Notes: generated by a model from the letters alone, not told the origin. A DNA stretch of 44,757 nt from Lentilactobacillus fungorum (GCF_016860605.1 NZ_BNJR01000005.1:1-44757), one strand, 5' to 3'; shown: positions 1 through 10,368, numbered from the stretch's first letter. Numbers and translations: made by a program.

Positions 1-1502
1 AACGGTATGCTCAGCTTAGCCTCCTGCGTCCCTCCATCGCTCAAACATCAATTACTAGTACAGGAATCTCAACCTGTTATCCATCGCCTACGCCTGACGG
101 CCTCGGCTTAGGTCCCGACTAACCCTGGGAGGACGAGCCTTCCCCAGGAAACCTTAGTCATTCGGTGGGCCAGATTCTCACTGGCCTTTCGCTACTCATA
201 CCGGCATTCTCACTTCTAAGCGCTCCACCAGTCCTTACGGTCTGGCTTCATTGCCCTTAGAACGCTCTCCTATCACTTGACCGAAGGTCAAGTCCACAGT
301 CTCGGTAATATGCTTAGCCCCGGTAAATTTTCGGCGCGGAATCACTCGACTAGTGAGCTATTACGCACTCTTTAAATGGTGGCTGCTTCTGAGCCAACAT
401 CCTAGTTGTCTATGCAACTCCACATCCTTTTCCACTTAGCATATATTTAGGGACCTTAACTGGTGGTCTGGGCTGTTCCCCTTTCGACGATGGATCTTAT
501 CACTCACCGTCTGACTCCCGGATAAAAATCAATGGTATTCGGAGTTTATCTGAACTTAGTAACCCATGACGGGCCCCTCATCCAAACAGTGGCTCTACCT
601 CCATGATTCTACGTCCGAGGCTAGCCCTAAAGCTATTTCGGAGAGAACCAGCTATCTCCAAGTTCGTTTGGAATTTCACCGCTACCCACACCTCATCCCA
701 GCACTTTTCAACGTACACGGGTTCGGCCCTCCAGTGCGTTTTACCGCACCTTCAGCCTGGACATGGGTAGATCACCTGGTTTCGGGTCTACAGCAACCTA
801 CTAAAGCGCCCATTTCAGACTCGCTTTCGCTGCGGCTCCGGTTTTAATACCTTAACCTGGCAGGTTACCGTAACTCGCCGGTTCATTCTACAAGAGGCAC
901 GCTATCACCCATTAACGGGCTCTAACTGCTTGTAGGCACATGGTTTCAGGAACTGTTTCACTCCCCTTCCGGGGTGCTTTTCACCTTTCCCTCACGGTAC
1001 TGGTTCACTATCGGTCACTAGGGAGTATTTAGCCTTGGGAGATGGTCCTCCCGGATTCCGACGACGTTTCACGTGTGTCGCCGTACTCAGGATCCTGAAC
1101 TGAGGGTCATTGATTTCATCTACGGGGCTATCACCCGGTCTCGCCAACCTTCCCAGATTGTTCGATTATCAACGACTTTGGTAACTCAAATGTTCAGTCC
1201 TACAACCCCAATGAGCAAGCTCATTGGTTTGGGCTGTTCCCCGTTCGCTCGCCGCTACTGAGGGAATCGAAATTTCTTTATCTTCCTGTGGGTACTGAGA
1301 TGTTTCAGTTCCCCACGTCTACCGCTAACCAGCTATGAATTCACTGATCAGCAACAGCTGATTAAAGCTGCTGGGTTGCCCCATTCGGAAATCTCCGGAT
1401 CAAAGCTTACGTACAGCTCCCCGAAGCATATCGGTGTTAGTCCCGTCCTTCATCGGCTCCTAGTGCCAAGGCATCCACCATGCGCCCTTGATAACTTAAC
1501 CT
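1..1502 (-). rRNA. 23S ribosomal RNA, 5' part (cut by window edge)
   Basis: The complement reads as the 5' portion of bacterial 23S rRNA. Its first bases (GGTTAAGTTATCAAGGGCGC on the minus strand) end at about 1502. The gene runs leftward out of the window, so only about half is present. It follows 16S, tRNA-Ile and tRNA-Ala on the same strand, the usual operon order. Open reading frames inside it are not genes. Confidence 0.97.
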
Positions 1503-1670
1503 GGCATCACGACGTGATGCAAGTTAATTGAGTATTGCGATTTTTTCTAGTTAACAAACTCAAAATAACGCGGTGTTCTCGGCTGAAATTAAATTGCTTT
1601 AATTTCAATCATTACAGAAAATTAATATTATCTAGTTTTCAAAGAACCAAGTTCGGCACGTTCGTGCCAA

Positions 1671-1743
1671 TGGAGAATAGCGGGATCGAACCGCTGACCC
1701 CCTGCTTGCAAAGCAGGTGCTCTCCCATCTGAGCTAATTCCCC
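1671..1743 (-). tRNA. tRNA-Ala (anticodon TGC)
   Basis: On the minus strand this 73-nt sequence begins GGGGAATTAGCTCAG and ends CGCTATTCTCCA. It has D, anticodon and T arms and the anticodon TGC flanked by CTT and AAG. It lies in the 16S-23S spacer after tRNA-Ile. The terminal CCA is not encoded beyond the final A. Confidence 0.97.
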
Positions 1744-1772
1744 AAGTTACTCCGGTCGCTGCGGCCGGTGGA

Positions 1773-1846
<74 letters not shown>

Positions 1847-1921
1847 AAAAGCGTAACCATCGTTTGAGAGTAGCCCTCTCAAAACTAAACAAAACTTTCG
1901 ACATGTGCAGGCTTCCGTTTT

Positions 1922-3500
<1,579 letters not shown>

Positions 3501-3702
3501 AAAATGGTTTTAAAATGATAAGCCTGTTAATAGCTCATGATTGAAAATTTATTCTTGGTTTTTACGAATTGACTTCGCAAATGTTTGGTTCCGAAATGTT
3601 TCGGAACGCCCTGCACATTTGTTTGTCGAAAATTTTGTTCAGTTTTCAAAGAGCTACTTCCGTTGTCGGAAGCGCTTGTTCATCGCTTTTGACAACTATT
3701 TA

Positions 3703-3731
3703 ATATTATCATGACTGCGAATAAGTGTCAA
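3703..3731 (-). promoter_or_regulatory. rRNA operon promoter
   Basis: On the minus strand a perfect -35 TTGACA (3726-3731) is separated by 17 bp from a -10 TAATAT (3703-3708), about 200 bp upstream of 16S. The leader between them carries the CTCTTTGAAAACTGAAC element common in Lactobacillales rRNA leaders and spacers. Growth-rate control is inferred from the family. Confidence 0.85.
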
Positions 3732-3817
3732 TGACTTTTTTAAATTAGCTAACTTTTGAAAAATGAACTTATCAAAAGCCGCACCAAATAATATACCGGT
3801 TTTTGCCAACGATGTCA

Positions 3818-3850
3818 ACAAAAAAAGCAAATCAAATTCGATTTGCTTTC
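3818..3850 (-). terminator. Terminator of tyrS
   Basis: On the minus strand AAAGCAAATC and GATTTGCTTT form a perfect stem with a short loop, followed by a T run. It lies directly after the tyrS stop and before the rRNA promoter region. Confidence 0.85.
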
Positions 3851-3855
3851 GGAAC

Positions 3856-5112
3856 TTATTTAACTCGGGCCAAATAGTAATGCTTTTTGCCTCGTCTAGC
3901 GATCACAAACTTCCCATCAAACTTGGCTGCCGGATCAATTACAAAATCAACGTCTTGAACCTTTTGCCCATTAATTCGAATAGCCCCATTCTTAATATCT
4001 TCTCTGGCTTGACGCCTAGACGGTTCGATCTTTGTCGCGTCCACTAACCATTGAACAATATCGAGCGGTGCTGCTGACACTTCAACTGTTGGCATATTTT
4101 TAAATCCCTGTTCAATTTCTGCCGTTGTTAACTCTGAAACATCCCCCGAAAAGAGGGCCGCCGAAATATGTTCTGCCTGCTCAACGGCTTGCTTGCCGTG
4201 AACAAACTCAGTCACTTCCTCAGCCAACCGACGCTGAGCTTCTCGTTTTTCTGGCTGAGTTTCTACTTTTTTAGCTAATTCAGCGATTTGACTTTGATTC
4301 AAGAACGTAAAGTACTTCAAGTAACGAATCACATCCCGATCATCTTGATTAATCCAAAATTGGTAGAATTCATAAGGGGTGGTCTTTTCCGGATCAAGCC
4401 AAACATTGCCACCCTCTGATTTACCAAACTTAGTCCCATCAGCCTTAAGTAATAATGGAATTGTCAGCCCATACACCTTTGCGTCGGCCCCTTCCACTTT
4501 GTGAATCAAATCAGTACCAGACGTAATATTCCCCCACTGATCGGCACCGCCCAATTGGACCTGAACATCGTGATGGCGATACAAATGCAAGAAATCAATT
4601 GATTGCAAAATCTGGTAAGTAAATTCTGTATATGAAATACCAACTTCCAGCCGACTTGCTACAATTTCCTTATTCAACATCGTGTTGACATTAAACAGCT
4701 TACCATAATCACGAAGGAACTCTAACAGTGACAATTTAGAAAGCCAATCATAGTTATTAACAATTTCAAATTTGCCATCTTGACCAAACAATTTTTCCAT
4801 TTGACCCGTTAATGCCTTTTGATTGTGTTTAACCTGATCCATGGTTTGAAGCACCCGCTCTGACTTTTTACCACTAGGGTCGCCAATGGCCCCCGTTCCG
4901 CCGCCGATGACAATAACTGGATGATGGCCCGCTAGCTGAAACCGTTTCAGAATCATAAATGGAATTAAATGCCCGATATGCATGCTATCACCAGTGGGAT
5001 CAATCCCGACATAAATTCCAACTGACTTTTGATCGACCAATTTATTCAATCCCTCATGGTCAGTTTCTTGGTTAATGGCACCACGCCACTTCAATTCGTC
5101 CAAAATGTTCAT
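3856..5112 (-). CDS. tyrS: Tyrosyl-tRNA synthetase
   Basis: Cytoplasmic class I aminoacyl-tRNA synthetase that charges tRNA-Tyr with tyrosine using ATP. The 418 residues match the usual length of bacterial TyrS. The HIGH motif is at about residues 46-49 (HIGHLIPF) and the KMSKS-type loop reads KFGKS at about 229-233. The tyrosine/ATP pocket segment GGADQWGN is at about 188-195. An S4-like RNA-binding domain closes the protein (IRINGQKVQDVDFVI). The ATG has an AAGGAGG-type SD. The gene is preceded by a T-box leader with its own promoter and followed by a terminator, so it is a single-gene unit controlled by uncharged tRNA-Tyr. Confidence 0.97.
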   Translation of the reverse strand: MNILDELKWRGAINQETDHEGLNKLVDQKSVGIYVGIDPTGDSMHIGHLIPFMILKRFQLAGHHPVIVIGGGTGAIGDPSGKKSERVLQTMDQVKHNQKALTGQMEKLFGQDGKFEIVNNYDWLSKLSLLEFLRDYGKLFNVNTMLNKEIVASRLEVGISYTEFTYQILQSIDFLHLYRHHDVQVQLGGADQWGNITSGTDLIHKVEGADAKVYGLTIPLLLKADGTKFGKSEGGNVWLDPEKTTPYEFYQFWINQDDRDVIRYLKYFTFLNQSQIAELAKKVETQPEKREAQRRLAEEVTEFVHGKQAVEQAEHISAALFSGDVSELTTAEIEQGFKNMPTVEVSAAPLDIVQWLVDATKIEPSRRQAREDIKNGAIRINGQKVQDVDFVIDPAAKFDGKFVIARRGKKHYYLARVK

Positions 5113-5239
5113 TAAAAATCCTCCTTGTAAAATAAAATAATCAAAACCAGGCGATTAAAATCAAAAACCAAATGGCCCTTTTTTCAATTGACGGCTACTT
5201 TGCACAAGCATCGACTTTTACCCAGCCGGCTTTCCAAAT

Positions 5240-5478
5240 AAAAAAGTCCCTGACAATTTAATGCCAGGGACGAAATTTCCGCGTTACCACCCAAGTTATT
5301 GCTGCTACAGCAATCTCTCAACTCATTGGTAACGAAATGACTCGCTAAGTATTAATTAGAAGACTCAACAGCTGTAAATTCATTAATTAACCGCTTGGCT
5401 CACACCTGCCGCCAAGTCTCTGAATTCCCAAATTAACTAACTACATCGGCTGCTTCAACGTCCAACAACAATAAGTTT
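5240..5478 (-). promoter_or_regulatory. T-box riboswitch (tyrosine) of tyrS
   Basis: On the minus strand the leader has a stem I closed by CAGC/GCTG, with a candidate specifier TAC (5374-5376) in GAATTTACAGC, followed by the customary purine. The T-box core AACTTGGGTGGTAACGCGG is at about 5280-5298. An intrinsic terminator (GTCCCTG/CAGGGAC plus T run, 5240-5271) follows. Uncharged tRNA-Tyr should stabilise the antiterminator and allow tyrS expression. The TAC specifier was placed by eye; T-box identity is certain. Confidence 0.93.
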
Positions 5479-5507
5479 ATGATAATGTGTCGCTGATTAG
5501 TTGTCAA
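5479..5507 (-). promoter_or_regulatory. Promoter of the tyrS T-box transcript
   Basis: Minus-strand -35 TTGACA (5502-5507), 17-bp spacer and -10 TATCAT (5479-5484). It sits only 17 bp after the stop codon of the upstream protease gene, with no terminator between them. Confidence 0.85.
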
Positions 5508-5524
5508 TGGCAATTCCGCCAAAT

Positions 5525-6181
5525 TTAAAGCTGACCGCGAAGCATCTGTTGATAATAAAGTCCTTCATTAGACCGATAGTGGCTAAACTCGCTTGGAGAC
5601 ATCGTCCTTGTTTTAGTCAAGGTCCACTTTGCCAATTTGGCATCAAACGACCCAATCCGCGTCGAATAGTTCCCCCCCATAATGGTCTGCTTTTTGAAGA
5701 CACTTCTAAGCGAGGCATCTGGGTAATTATATAAGTCTTTAGTCCCAAATGCATGCCCTAATTCATGAATCACGACAGCTCGTTGCTTTTGGGTGCCATA
5801 CCGATTCATCCAGGAAGTGTTTAAAGCAATTACCCCGCTGTTAATTTCTGCCATCCCGGCGACATCGCCGCCAAGCTTATTAGTTCCTGTGAATACTAAT
5901 CTCGAGCCTGCCAGACTATTTGTCGGCCTGAGTACTTTTTTACCCAGCGCTTTATTCCAGCGATTAGCAGCATAATGAATGTTTGCCTGATACTTCTTGG
6001 CGTCAGATTTCACGTAATACTTGATAGTCCCCTTATAAGTCAAATTTTTGTTAGTATGCATCGCACTGGTAAATTTAATGGTCGTAGCGGCAGCTGTTTG
6101 CGTCTGAGTCGTTGCAGTCGCACCAATTAATCCAATCAATCCGGCCATCATCACAACAAAAAAATGCTTAAAGTTAAACAT
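5525..6181 (-). CDS. Secreted zinc metalloprotease, HExxHxxGxxD type
   Basis: A 218-residue exported protein with a signal peptide (hydrophobic core at about 8-24, Ala-rich cleavage region near 30-33). The zinc motif HELGHAFGTKD (about residues 139-149) fits HExxHxxGxxD, the pattern of snapalysin-type (M7) metzincins in which the third ligand is Asp. A later IMGG segment may be the Met-turn. Its function is probably extracellular peptide hydrolysis; the substrate is unknown. The ATG follows a GGGGGG SD. The other protease of this window (30389-31234) uses HExxHxxGxxH and is only distantly similar. No terminator is seen before the tyrS promoter. Confidence 0.72.
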   Translation of the reverse strand: MFNFKHFFVVMMAGLIGLIGATATTQTQTAAATTIKFTSAMHTNKNLTYKGTIKYYVKSDAKKYQANIHYAANRWNKALGKKVLRPTNSLAGSRLVFTGTNKLGGDVAGMAEINSGVIALNTSWMNRYGTQKQRAVVIHELGHAFGTKDLYNYPDASLRSVFKKQTIMGGNYSTRIGSFDAKLAKWTLTKTRTMSPSEFSHYRSNEGLYYQQMLRGQL

Positions 6182-6353
6182 TTAATCCCCCCTGAATTAA
6201 TGTCTTGTTTTCATATCCTCCCAAAGCCAAAGGCCAATTGGTTCACCTTTGCTTCCCCGTAACCATAATATATCATTGCTTCGTCACCTGCCTCAACTTT
6301 AAACTCTAAGATTTTTCAAACTTTGTTCACAAAAAGTTCAAAGCCTTGTTTAG

Positions 6354-6382
6354 TTGAGTTTTCCAAGCTAAAATCCTAGAAT
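6354..6382 (+). promoter_or_regulatory. Promoter of the 6444-6653 gene
   Basis: Plus-strand -35 TTGAGT (6354-6359), 17-bp spacer and -10 TAGAAT (6377-6382), about 55 bp before the start codon. Confidence 0.6.
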
Positions 6383-6443
6383 AAAATTGAGAAAACAATT
6401 CAAGTAAATTTAATCATTATCTTATAGAAAGAAAGCGACTTAA

Positions 6444-6653
6444 ATGCTAACAATTGAATATGAAAACGGTGGTGCCACAGAAACAATTCAGTACCATTCC
6501 GCAGAAGACTTTATGGCTAATCAACGACTAGAAGTTCCCGATCTAGAGGATTACTATAAAATCAAACAGGCTACTTTAGACGGCAAGCCAATTGAACTCG
6601 ACGATAAAACAATTATCGGGTTATATAAACACTTTGATGACGAGGGCGAGTAA
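6444..6653 (+). CDS. Small acidic protein, DUF4649-like
   Basis: A 69-residue soluble acidic protein without signal peptide or membrane segment. The pattern is a beta-rich start (LTIEYENGG), a middle SAEDFMANQ and a C-terminal helix ending in DDEGE. It resembles the small DUF4649 proteins of lactobacilli; I assign this by eye and know no function. It has its own promoter and ends before a bidirectional hairpin, so it is a single-gene unit facing the MerR gene. Confidence 0.7.
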   Translation: MLTIEYENGGATETIQYHSAEDFMANQRLEVPDLEDYYKIKQATLDGKPIELDDKTIIGLYKHFDDEGE

Positions 6654-6742
6654 TCGTTGATTGGTCAAAGAAGCAGCGATTAATATGTTTTATCCGTATT
6701 TCCAATCTCTACGGTCCTCGTTAGTTCAAGACGATATCCAAA

Positions 6743-6799
6743 TAAAAGAACAAGTCAGCTTCATTTCTAATACAAATGGTAGCTGAACTTGTTCTTTTT
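6743..6799. terminator. Bidirectional terminator
   Basis: A long inverted repeat, AAAGAACAAGTCAGCT against AGCTGAACTTGTTCTTT, has A and T runs on its two sides. It separates the plus-strand small gene from the convergent MerR gene and can serve both. Confidence 0.85.
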
Positions 6800-6844
6800 G
6801 ATTGGTGCTATCTAACAACAACGGCCGGACATCTTCGCTGATTT

Positions 6845-7282
6845 TTATTTAACATCTCGAATTTCAAAAAATGTCTGCCCGTTTCGATCAATCACGCCAT
6901 AAACCCGCTTAGTACGCTGTGCATTGAAATAACCAAAGTCGATAACCGTCTGATCATCGCTGATTTCAACGCCTTTTAGCTGTTTTTTCAAAAATTGACG
7001 TAGTGCCGGAATTTGAGCATCAAATTCTTTAGCGTGATCCACCGCCGCTTGCAGGGTAAATCCTTGTTGGATAAACCGATTAATATGAAAAATTAAAAAC
7101 AATGTATGTAATGAATATTGTCGGGACACGCCCTTCTTCTGGTCAATCGGTGAAATGTAGTTCTGGCTTTCCCAATATCGCAGCTGGCGGCCGGAAACAC
7201 CAGTAATTTGCTGTACTTGGCCGATACCGAAAATCAACTTATTGGTATCAATGAACGGTTCATCCGAATTTAACTCTGCCAT
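6845..7282 (-). CDS. MerR-family transcriptional regulator
   Basis: A DNA-binding regulator of 145 residues. The N-terminal winged-helix/MerR domain (about 17-85) contains the diagnostic stretch GVSGRQLRYWE followed by a basic wing (KGVSRQYS) and a helix with FIQQGFTLQAA. The C-terminal 60 residues are short, with no cysteine cluster for metal sensing, so the effector is unknown. Two adjacent ATGs exist. The second (7282) is six bases from AGGTGG, the first only three, so I chose the second. The gene is monocistronic and faces the small gene at 6444. Targets cannot be read from the sequence. Confidence 0.88.
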   Translation of the reverse strand: MAELNSDEPFIDTNKLIFGIGQVQQITGVSGRQLRYWESQNYISPIDQKKGVSRQYSLHTLFLIFHINRFIQQGFTLQAAVDHAKEFDAQIPALRQFLKKQLKGVEISDDQTVIDFGYFNAQRTKRVYGVIDRNGQTFFEIRDVK

Positions 7283-7445
7283 CATAACCCACCTAGTTTA
7301 AGTTTGACGTTGAACGCTTACATTATTGGCTATTATATCAGACCATCCTTGATCGGCAAATAGCCATCCAAGATCTTCGATAATAGCATTGGCTTTATTA
7401 ATCAGACCCCATCCAGCTCATTGACATCGACTTATTGCAACTATT

Positions 7446-7454
7446 TGGTATAAT
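7446..7454 (+). promoter_or_regulatory. Extended -10 promoter of the 7479-7673 gene
   Basis: TGGTATAAT (7446-7454) is a perfect -10 with the upstream TG of extended promoters, 25 bp before the ATG. A TTGACA at 7421-7426 is too far away (22-bp spacer) to act as a normal -35. Confidence 0.6.
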
Positions 7455-7478
7455 TCATGGAAGAAAGGACTGAGTTTC

Positions 7479-7673
7479 ATGGGATTTTCACCACGGCTAA
7501 TTGTTGCTGATGTTTCACTCATTTTATCAATCTTAATTGCCTTTTTTGTCCAACGCTCATCATTTCCCGACAACGTCAAAGTTGGTTTTGTCATTCTGGC
7601 TGGCATCTTTTTGTTAGTTTCGGTCATTATCAACGTTGTCGAAGCCAATCAGCGGAGAAAAGATAAAAAATAA
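7479..7673 (+). CDS. Small two-helix membrane protein
   Basis: A 64-residue protein with two predicted membrane helices (about 8-25 and 34-54) and a basic C-terminus (RRKDKK). The ATG follows AAAGGA at a good distance, and the gene has its own extended -10 promoter and a bidirectional terminator. No family is recognised. The basic tail suggests the C-terminus is cytoplasmic, which puts the N-terminus inside too. Function unknown. Confidence 0.7.
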   Translation: MGFSPRLIVADVSLILSILIAFFVQRSSFPDNVKVGFVILAGIFLLVSVIINVVEANQRRKDKK

Positions 7674-7674
7674 C

Positions 7675-7724
7675 AAAAATTCCAAGAACTTCCTGGCAAG
7701 TCGCCATTAGTTCTTGGAATTTTT
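7675..7724. terminator. Bidirectional terminator
   Basis: AAATTCCAAGAAC pairs with GTTCTTGGAATTT around a 20-base loop, flanked by A and T runs. It ends both the small membrane-protein gene (plus) and the convergent dehydrogenase gene (minus). Confidence 0.88.
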
Positions 7725-7767
7725 AGTTAGTCTTAATTTCTTAATAAGATGCCTAGTTGACAAATCA

Positions 7768-8640
7768 CTAGTCATCGTTTTCTTCGTACAACTTTATCAA
7801 TCCATGGGTTCCCAGATCCCCCAGATGGTACTCATTAACCATTTGATCATATAATTCTTTGGCTTTTTGAGTAGCCGGCAGGTTAATCTTCATTTCGTCA
7901 GCAACGTTCAGCGCAATTCGCAAGTCTTTTAAGAAATGCTTGGCAGCAAACCCCGGCTGAAGGTCCCCAGTCAGGATTCGGGGCGCGTAATTAGCCATAC
8001 TCCAATTAGCAGCGGCCCCACCATTAATCATTTCAATAACTGCATTCAACTCGAGGCCAGCCTGCTTTGCATAAACAAGTGATTCAATCATTCCCGTCAT
8101 CGTCCCAGTAATCATAATTTGATTAGCCATCTTGGCATTTTGTCCCTGTCCTGCTTCGCCAAAACGATGGATACTGCTCCCCATCGCTTCAAACAATGGC
8201 ATCGCTTTTTCATAATCAGCTTGACTGCCACCAACCATAATTGTCAGGGTTCCGCGTTGCGCACCAACATCACCACCAGAAACTGGCGCGTCCAAGGCCC
8301 CAACTTGATGCTGTTGGGCATGGTTAGCAATTTTTTTAGCAAGCGTTGGTGAACTTGTGGTCATATCAATGAGAAGTTCACCCGAATGCGTCCCACTAAA
8401 GATCCCTTGATCACCAAAGTAAACCGCCTCGACATCCGCTGGGAAACCAACGATGGTAATCACAACATCACTTGTTTGAGCAAGCCGCTGGGGTGTTTCG
8501 ACCCAAGTTGCACCATCATCTAAAGCAGTTTGGGCATGTGCCTTAGTCCGATTATAAACAGCAACTTGATATCCAGCCGTTAATAGGTTATGGATCATCC
8601 CAGTCCCCATAACCCCCGTTCCAATAAACCCAATTTTCAT
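7768..8640 (-). CDS. NAD(P)-dependent beta-hydroxyacid dehydrogenase
   Basis: A 290-residue oxidoreductase of the 3-hydroxyisobutyrate dehydrogenase / tartronate-semialdehyde reductase family. The N-terminal Rossmann motif is GFIGTGVMG (about 4-12), the substrate-binding signature is DAPVSGGDVGAQRG (about 118-131), and the catalytic lysine lies in GQNAKMANQ (about 168-176). The C-terminal all-helical domain is complete. The start is the ATG at 8640, spaced from GAGGTG; an in-frame GTG nine bases upstream overlaps the SD and is not used. The exact substrate cannot be named. Four repeat units lie between it and rmlB, and the first ends ten bases before its SD. Confidence 0.88.
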   Translation of the reverse strand: MKIGFIGTGVMGTGMIHNLLTAGYQVAVYNRTKAHAQTALDDGATWVETPQRLAQTSDVVITIVGFPADVEAVYFGDQGIFSGTHSGELLIDMTTSSPTLAKKIANHAQQHQVGALDAPVSGGDVGAQRGTLTIMVGGSQADYEKAMPLFEAMGSSIHRFGEAGQGQNAKMANQIMITGTMTGMIESLVYAKQAGLELNAVIEMINGGAAANWSMANYAPRILTGDLQPGFAAKHFLKDLRIALNVADEMKINLPATQKAKELYDQMVNEYHLGDLGTHGLIKLYEENDD

Positions 8641-8661
8641 TTCTATCACCTCAAAAAGTAT

Positions 8662-8780
8662 AGTGAGCGGAGCAAAGCGATTAGAAAGCGGAGCCTAAGT
8701 TAACTTGGCCGGAAATCCCGGGCTTGGATTTTTGGGCAAGTTGACTTAGGTGCAGCTTTCTGCTTGGCGGAGCTGTCCTA
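8662..8780 (-). repeat. Hairpin repeat R1 (tandem block A, unit 1)
   Basis: About 119 bp, from AGTGAGCGGAGCAAAGCG to AGCTGTCCTA. The two halves are imperfect inverted copies around CCCGGGCTTGG; the inner arms CCTAAGTTAACTTG and CAAGTTGACTTAGG pair almost fully. Read on the minus strand it ends in GCTCACT just before the SD of the dehydrogenase gene. Confidence 0.92.
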
Positions 8781-8784
8781 GTAT

Positions 8785-8903
8785 AGTGAGCGGAGCAAAG
8801 CGGTTAGAAACTGGAGCATAAGGCATCTTGGCCGGAAATCCCGGGGTTGGATTTTGGGCCGAGATGTTTTATGCGGAAGTTTCTGCTTTGCGCAGCTGTC
8901 CTA
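8785..8903 (-). repeat. Hairpin repeat R2 (tandem block A, unit 2)
   Basis: Starts 123 bp after R1 with the same ends. The inner arms differ (CATAAGGCATCTTGGCC and GGCCGAGATGTTTTATG) yet still pair, using G-U pairs. Confidence 0.92.
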
Positions 8904-8907
8904 GTAT

Positions 8908-9026
8908 AGTGAGCGGAGCAAAGCGGTTAGAAAGCGGAGTGTAAGTTTACTTGCCCGGAAATCCCGGGCTTGGATTTTTGGGCAAGTAGGCTTACGCGCA
9001 GCTTTCTGCTTTGTGCAGCTGTCCTA
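8908..9026 (-). repeat. Hairpin repeat R3 (tandem block A, unit 3)
   Basis: Starts 123 bp after R2. Inner arms GTGTAAGTTTACTTGCCC and GGGCAAGTAGGCTTACGC pair. The ends match the other units. Confidence 0.92.
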
Positions 9027-9032
9027 AGAGTA

Positions 9033-9180
9033 AGTGAGCGGAGCCAGGCGTTTAGAAAACGCCAAGTAGGCTAAGCGTTTCACGGCCGTCGGAGCCTAAG
9101 CTTACTTGCCCGGAAATCCCGGGTTCGAATTTTTGACCAAGCCAATTTACACCCAACTTTCTACTTTGCATCCCAACTCT
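9033..9180 (-). repeat. Hairpin repeat R4 (block A, unit 4, long variant)
   Basis: Starts 125 bp after R3 but is longer: about 30 bp (CGCCAAGTAGGCTAAGCG onward to CACGGCCGT) is inserted after TTAGAAAA. The same insertion occurs in R9. The right end is degenerate and abuts the rmlB stop codon. Confidence 0.82.
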
Positions 9181-9184
9181 AAAC

Positions 9185-10168
9185 TCATCGATTTTTAACG
9201 CGGGAAAGCAGCGGTCGCCACCAATCCAAGTGAGCTGCATACCAGTCAACGGTCTCGGCCAGTCCCGTTTTAAAATTAACTTTAGGTGCCCAACCAAGCT
9301 GGGTTCGAATTTTATCGTCGTTGATTGCGTAAAGTTGATCATTTGCAGGCCGGTCACGAACAAATGCAATCTGAGTATCTGCCACCCCTAATCGTTTAGC
9401 AATGAAAGAGACAATTGCCAAATTCGTGCGGTACTGATGGGCAGCAACATTATACACTTCACCGGCCACGCCATGTCGCAACACCATATCAATTGCCCGA
9501 CAATTATCCACCACGTTGAGCCAGTCACGTACGTTTTGACCGTTTCCATAAACTGGCAGCTGTTCACCAAGCATCCCCTTGGCGATCATTAACGGAATGA
9601 GTTTTTCAGGAAATTGATACCGGCCATAATTATTGGCAGACCGCGTGATACTTACATTTAGACCATAGGTTTTGAATGCCGCTAAGACCAGCAAATCAGC
9701 ACCCGCTTTAGTCGCGGCGTATGGTGAACTTGGATTTAAGGCCGATGTTTCTAAAAACTGCTCTCGACCTTTGGCACTGCCGTATACTTCATCGGTTGAA
9801 ACCTGAACGAATTTCGAAATGCCTTTTGCCCGAACGCAGTCAAGAAGGACACTCACCCCCGCAAAATTGCTAGCGACAAATGCCTGTGAATTTAGAATCG
9901 AGCGATCAACATGTGACTCGGCCGCAAAATTGACAATTGCATCAATTTGGTATCGATCAATTGCTGCATTGACTGAAGCAGAATCGGTAATATTGCCGTG
10001 AACAAATGCATATCGAGCATCATCCTCAATATCGCGATTGTTTTCAAGATTACCAGCATAGGTCAAACAGTCAAAATTAACGATGCGCTCAACTGAACTA
10101 TGAGTTAACAGATAATGGATAAAATTAGAGCCAATAAACCCAGCCCCACCGGTCACTAATAGGTGCAT
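9185..10168 (-). CDS. rmlB: dTDP-glucose 4,6-dehydratase
   Basis: A 327-residue short-chain dehydrogenase/reductase that converts dTDP-glucose to dTDP-4-keto-6-deoxyglucose, the second step to dTDP-rhamnose. Visible motifs are the NAD-binding GGAGFIGSNF (about 8-17), the active-site STDEVYG (about 123-129) and the YAATK catalytic Tyr/Lys (about 149-153). The length is close to the family's usual 330-350. The start is the ATG at 10168 behind GGAGGG; upstream codons have no SD. No rmlA, rmlC, rmlD or glycosyltransferase gene lies nearby, which is unusual. It is flanked by tandem repeat blocks on both sides. A related NDP-sugar epimerase is possible but less likely given TDE. Confidence 0.85.
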   Translation of the reverse strand: MHLLVTGGAGFIGSNFIHYLLTHSSVERIVNFDCLTYAGNLENNRDIEDDARYAFVHGNITDSASVNAAIDRYQIDAIVNFAAESHVDRSILNSQAFVASNFAGVSVLLDCVRAKGISKFVQVSTDEVYGSAKGREQFLETSALNPSSPYAATKAGADLLVLAAFKTYGLNVSITRSANNYGRYQFPEKLIPLMIAKGMLGEQLPVYGNGQNVRDWLNVVDNCRAIDMVLRHGVAGEVYNVAAHQYRTNLAIVSFIAKRLGVADTQIAFVRDRPANDQLYAINDDKIRTQLGWAPKVNFKTGLAETVDWYAAHLDWWRPLLSRVKNR

Positions 10169-10245
10169 GTCATCCCTCCATTGCCAAACCAAGTTTCACC
10201 ATTAATCTAACACACTTTGACCTGCTAGAAAAATATTGTGCGAAA

Positions 10246-10364
10246 AGTGAGCGAAGCAAAGCGCTTAGAAAGCGGAGTGTAAGTTTACTTGACCGGAAAT
10301 CCCGGGCTTGGATTTTTGGGCAAGTAGGCTTACGCGCAGCTTTCTGCTTTGCGGAGCTGTCCTA
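10246..10364 (-). repeat. Hairpin repeat R5 (tandem block B, unit 1)
   Basis: Same element as R3, with arms GTGTAAGTTTACTTGACC and GGGCAAGTAGGCTTACGC. It lies 78 bp upstream of the rmlB start, with GCTCACT facing rmlB. Confidence 0.92.
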
Positions 10365-10368
10365 GTAA

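Noticed and set aside
7421-7426. TTGACA as -35 for the small membrane-protein gene
   Set aside because: The spacer to TATAAT would be 22 bp; the extended -10 explains the promoter better.
8662-9180. Tandem repeats considered as a CRISPR array
   Set aside because: Units are about 120 bp with no unique spacers of constant size, internal palindromes are far too long, and no cas genes are present.
9052-9369. A 105-codon minus-strand frame overlapping the end of rmlB and repeat R4
   Set aside because: It lies in another frame of rmlB and of the repeat and has no SD.
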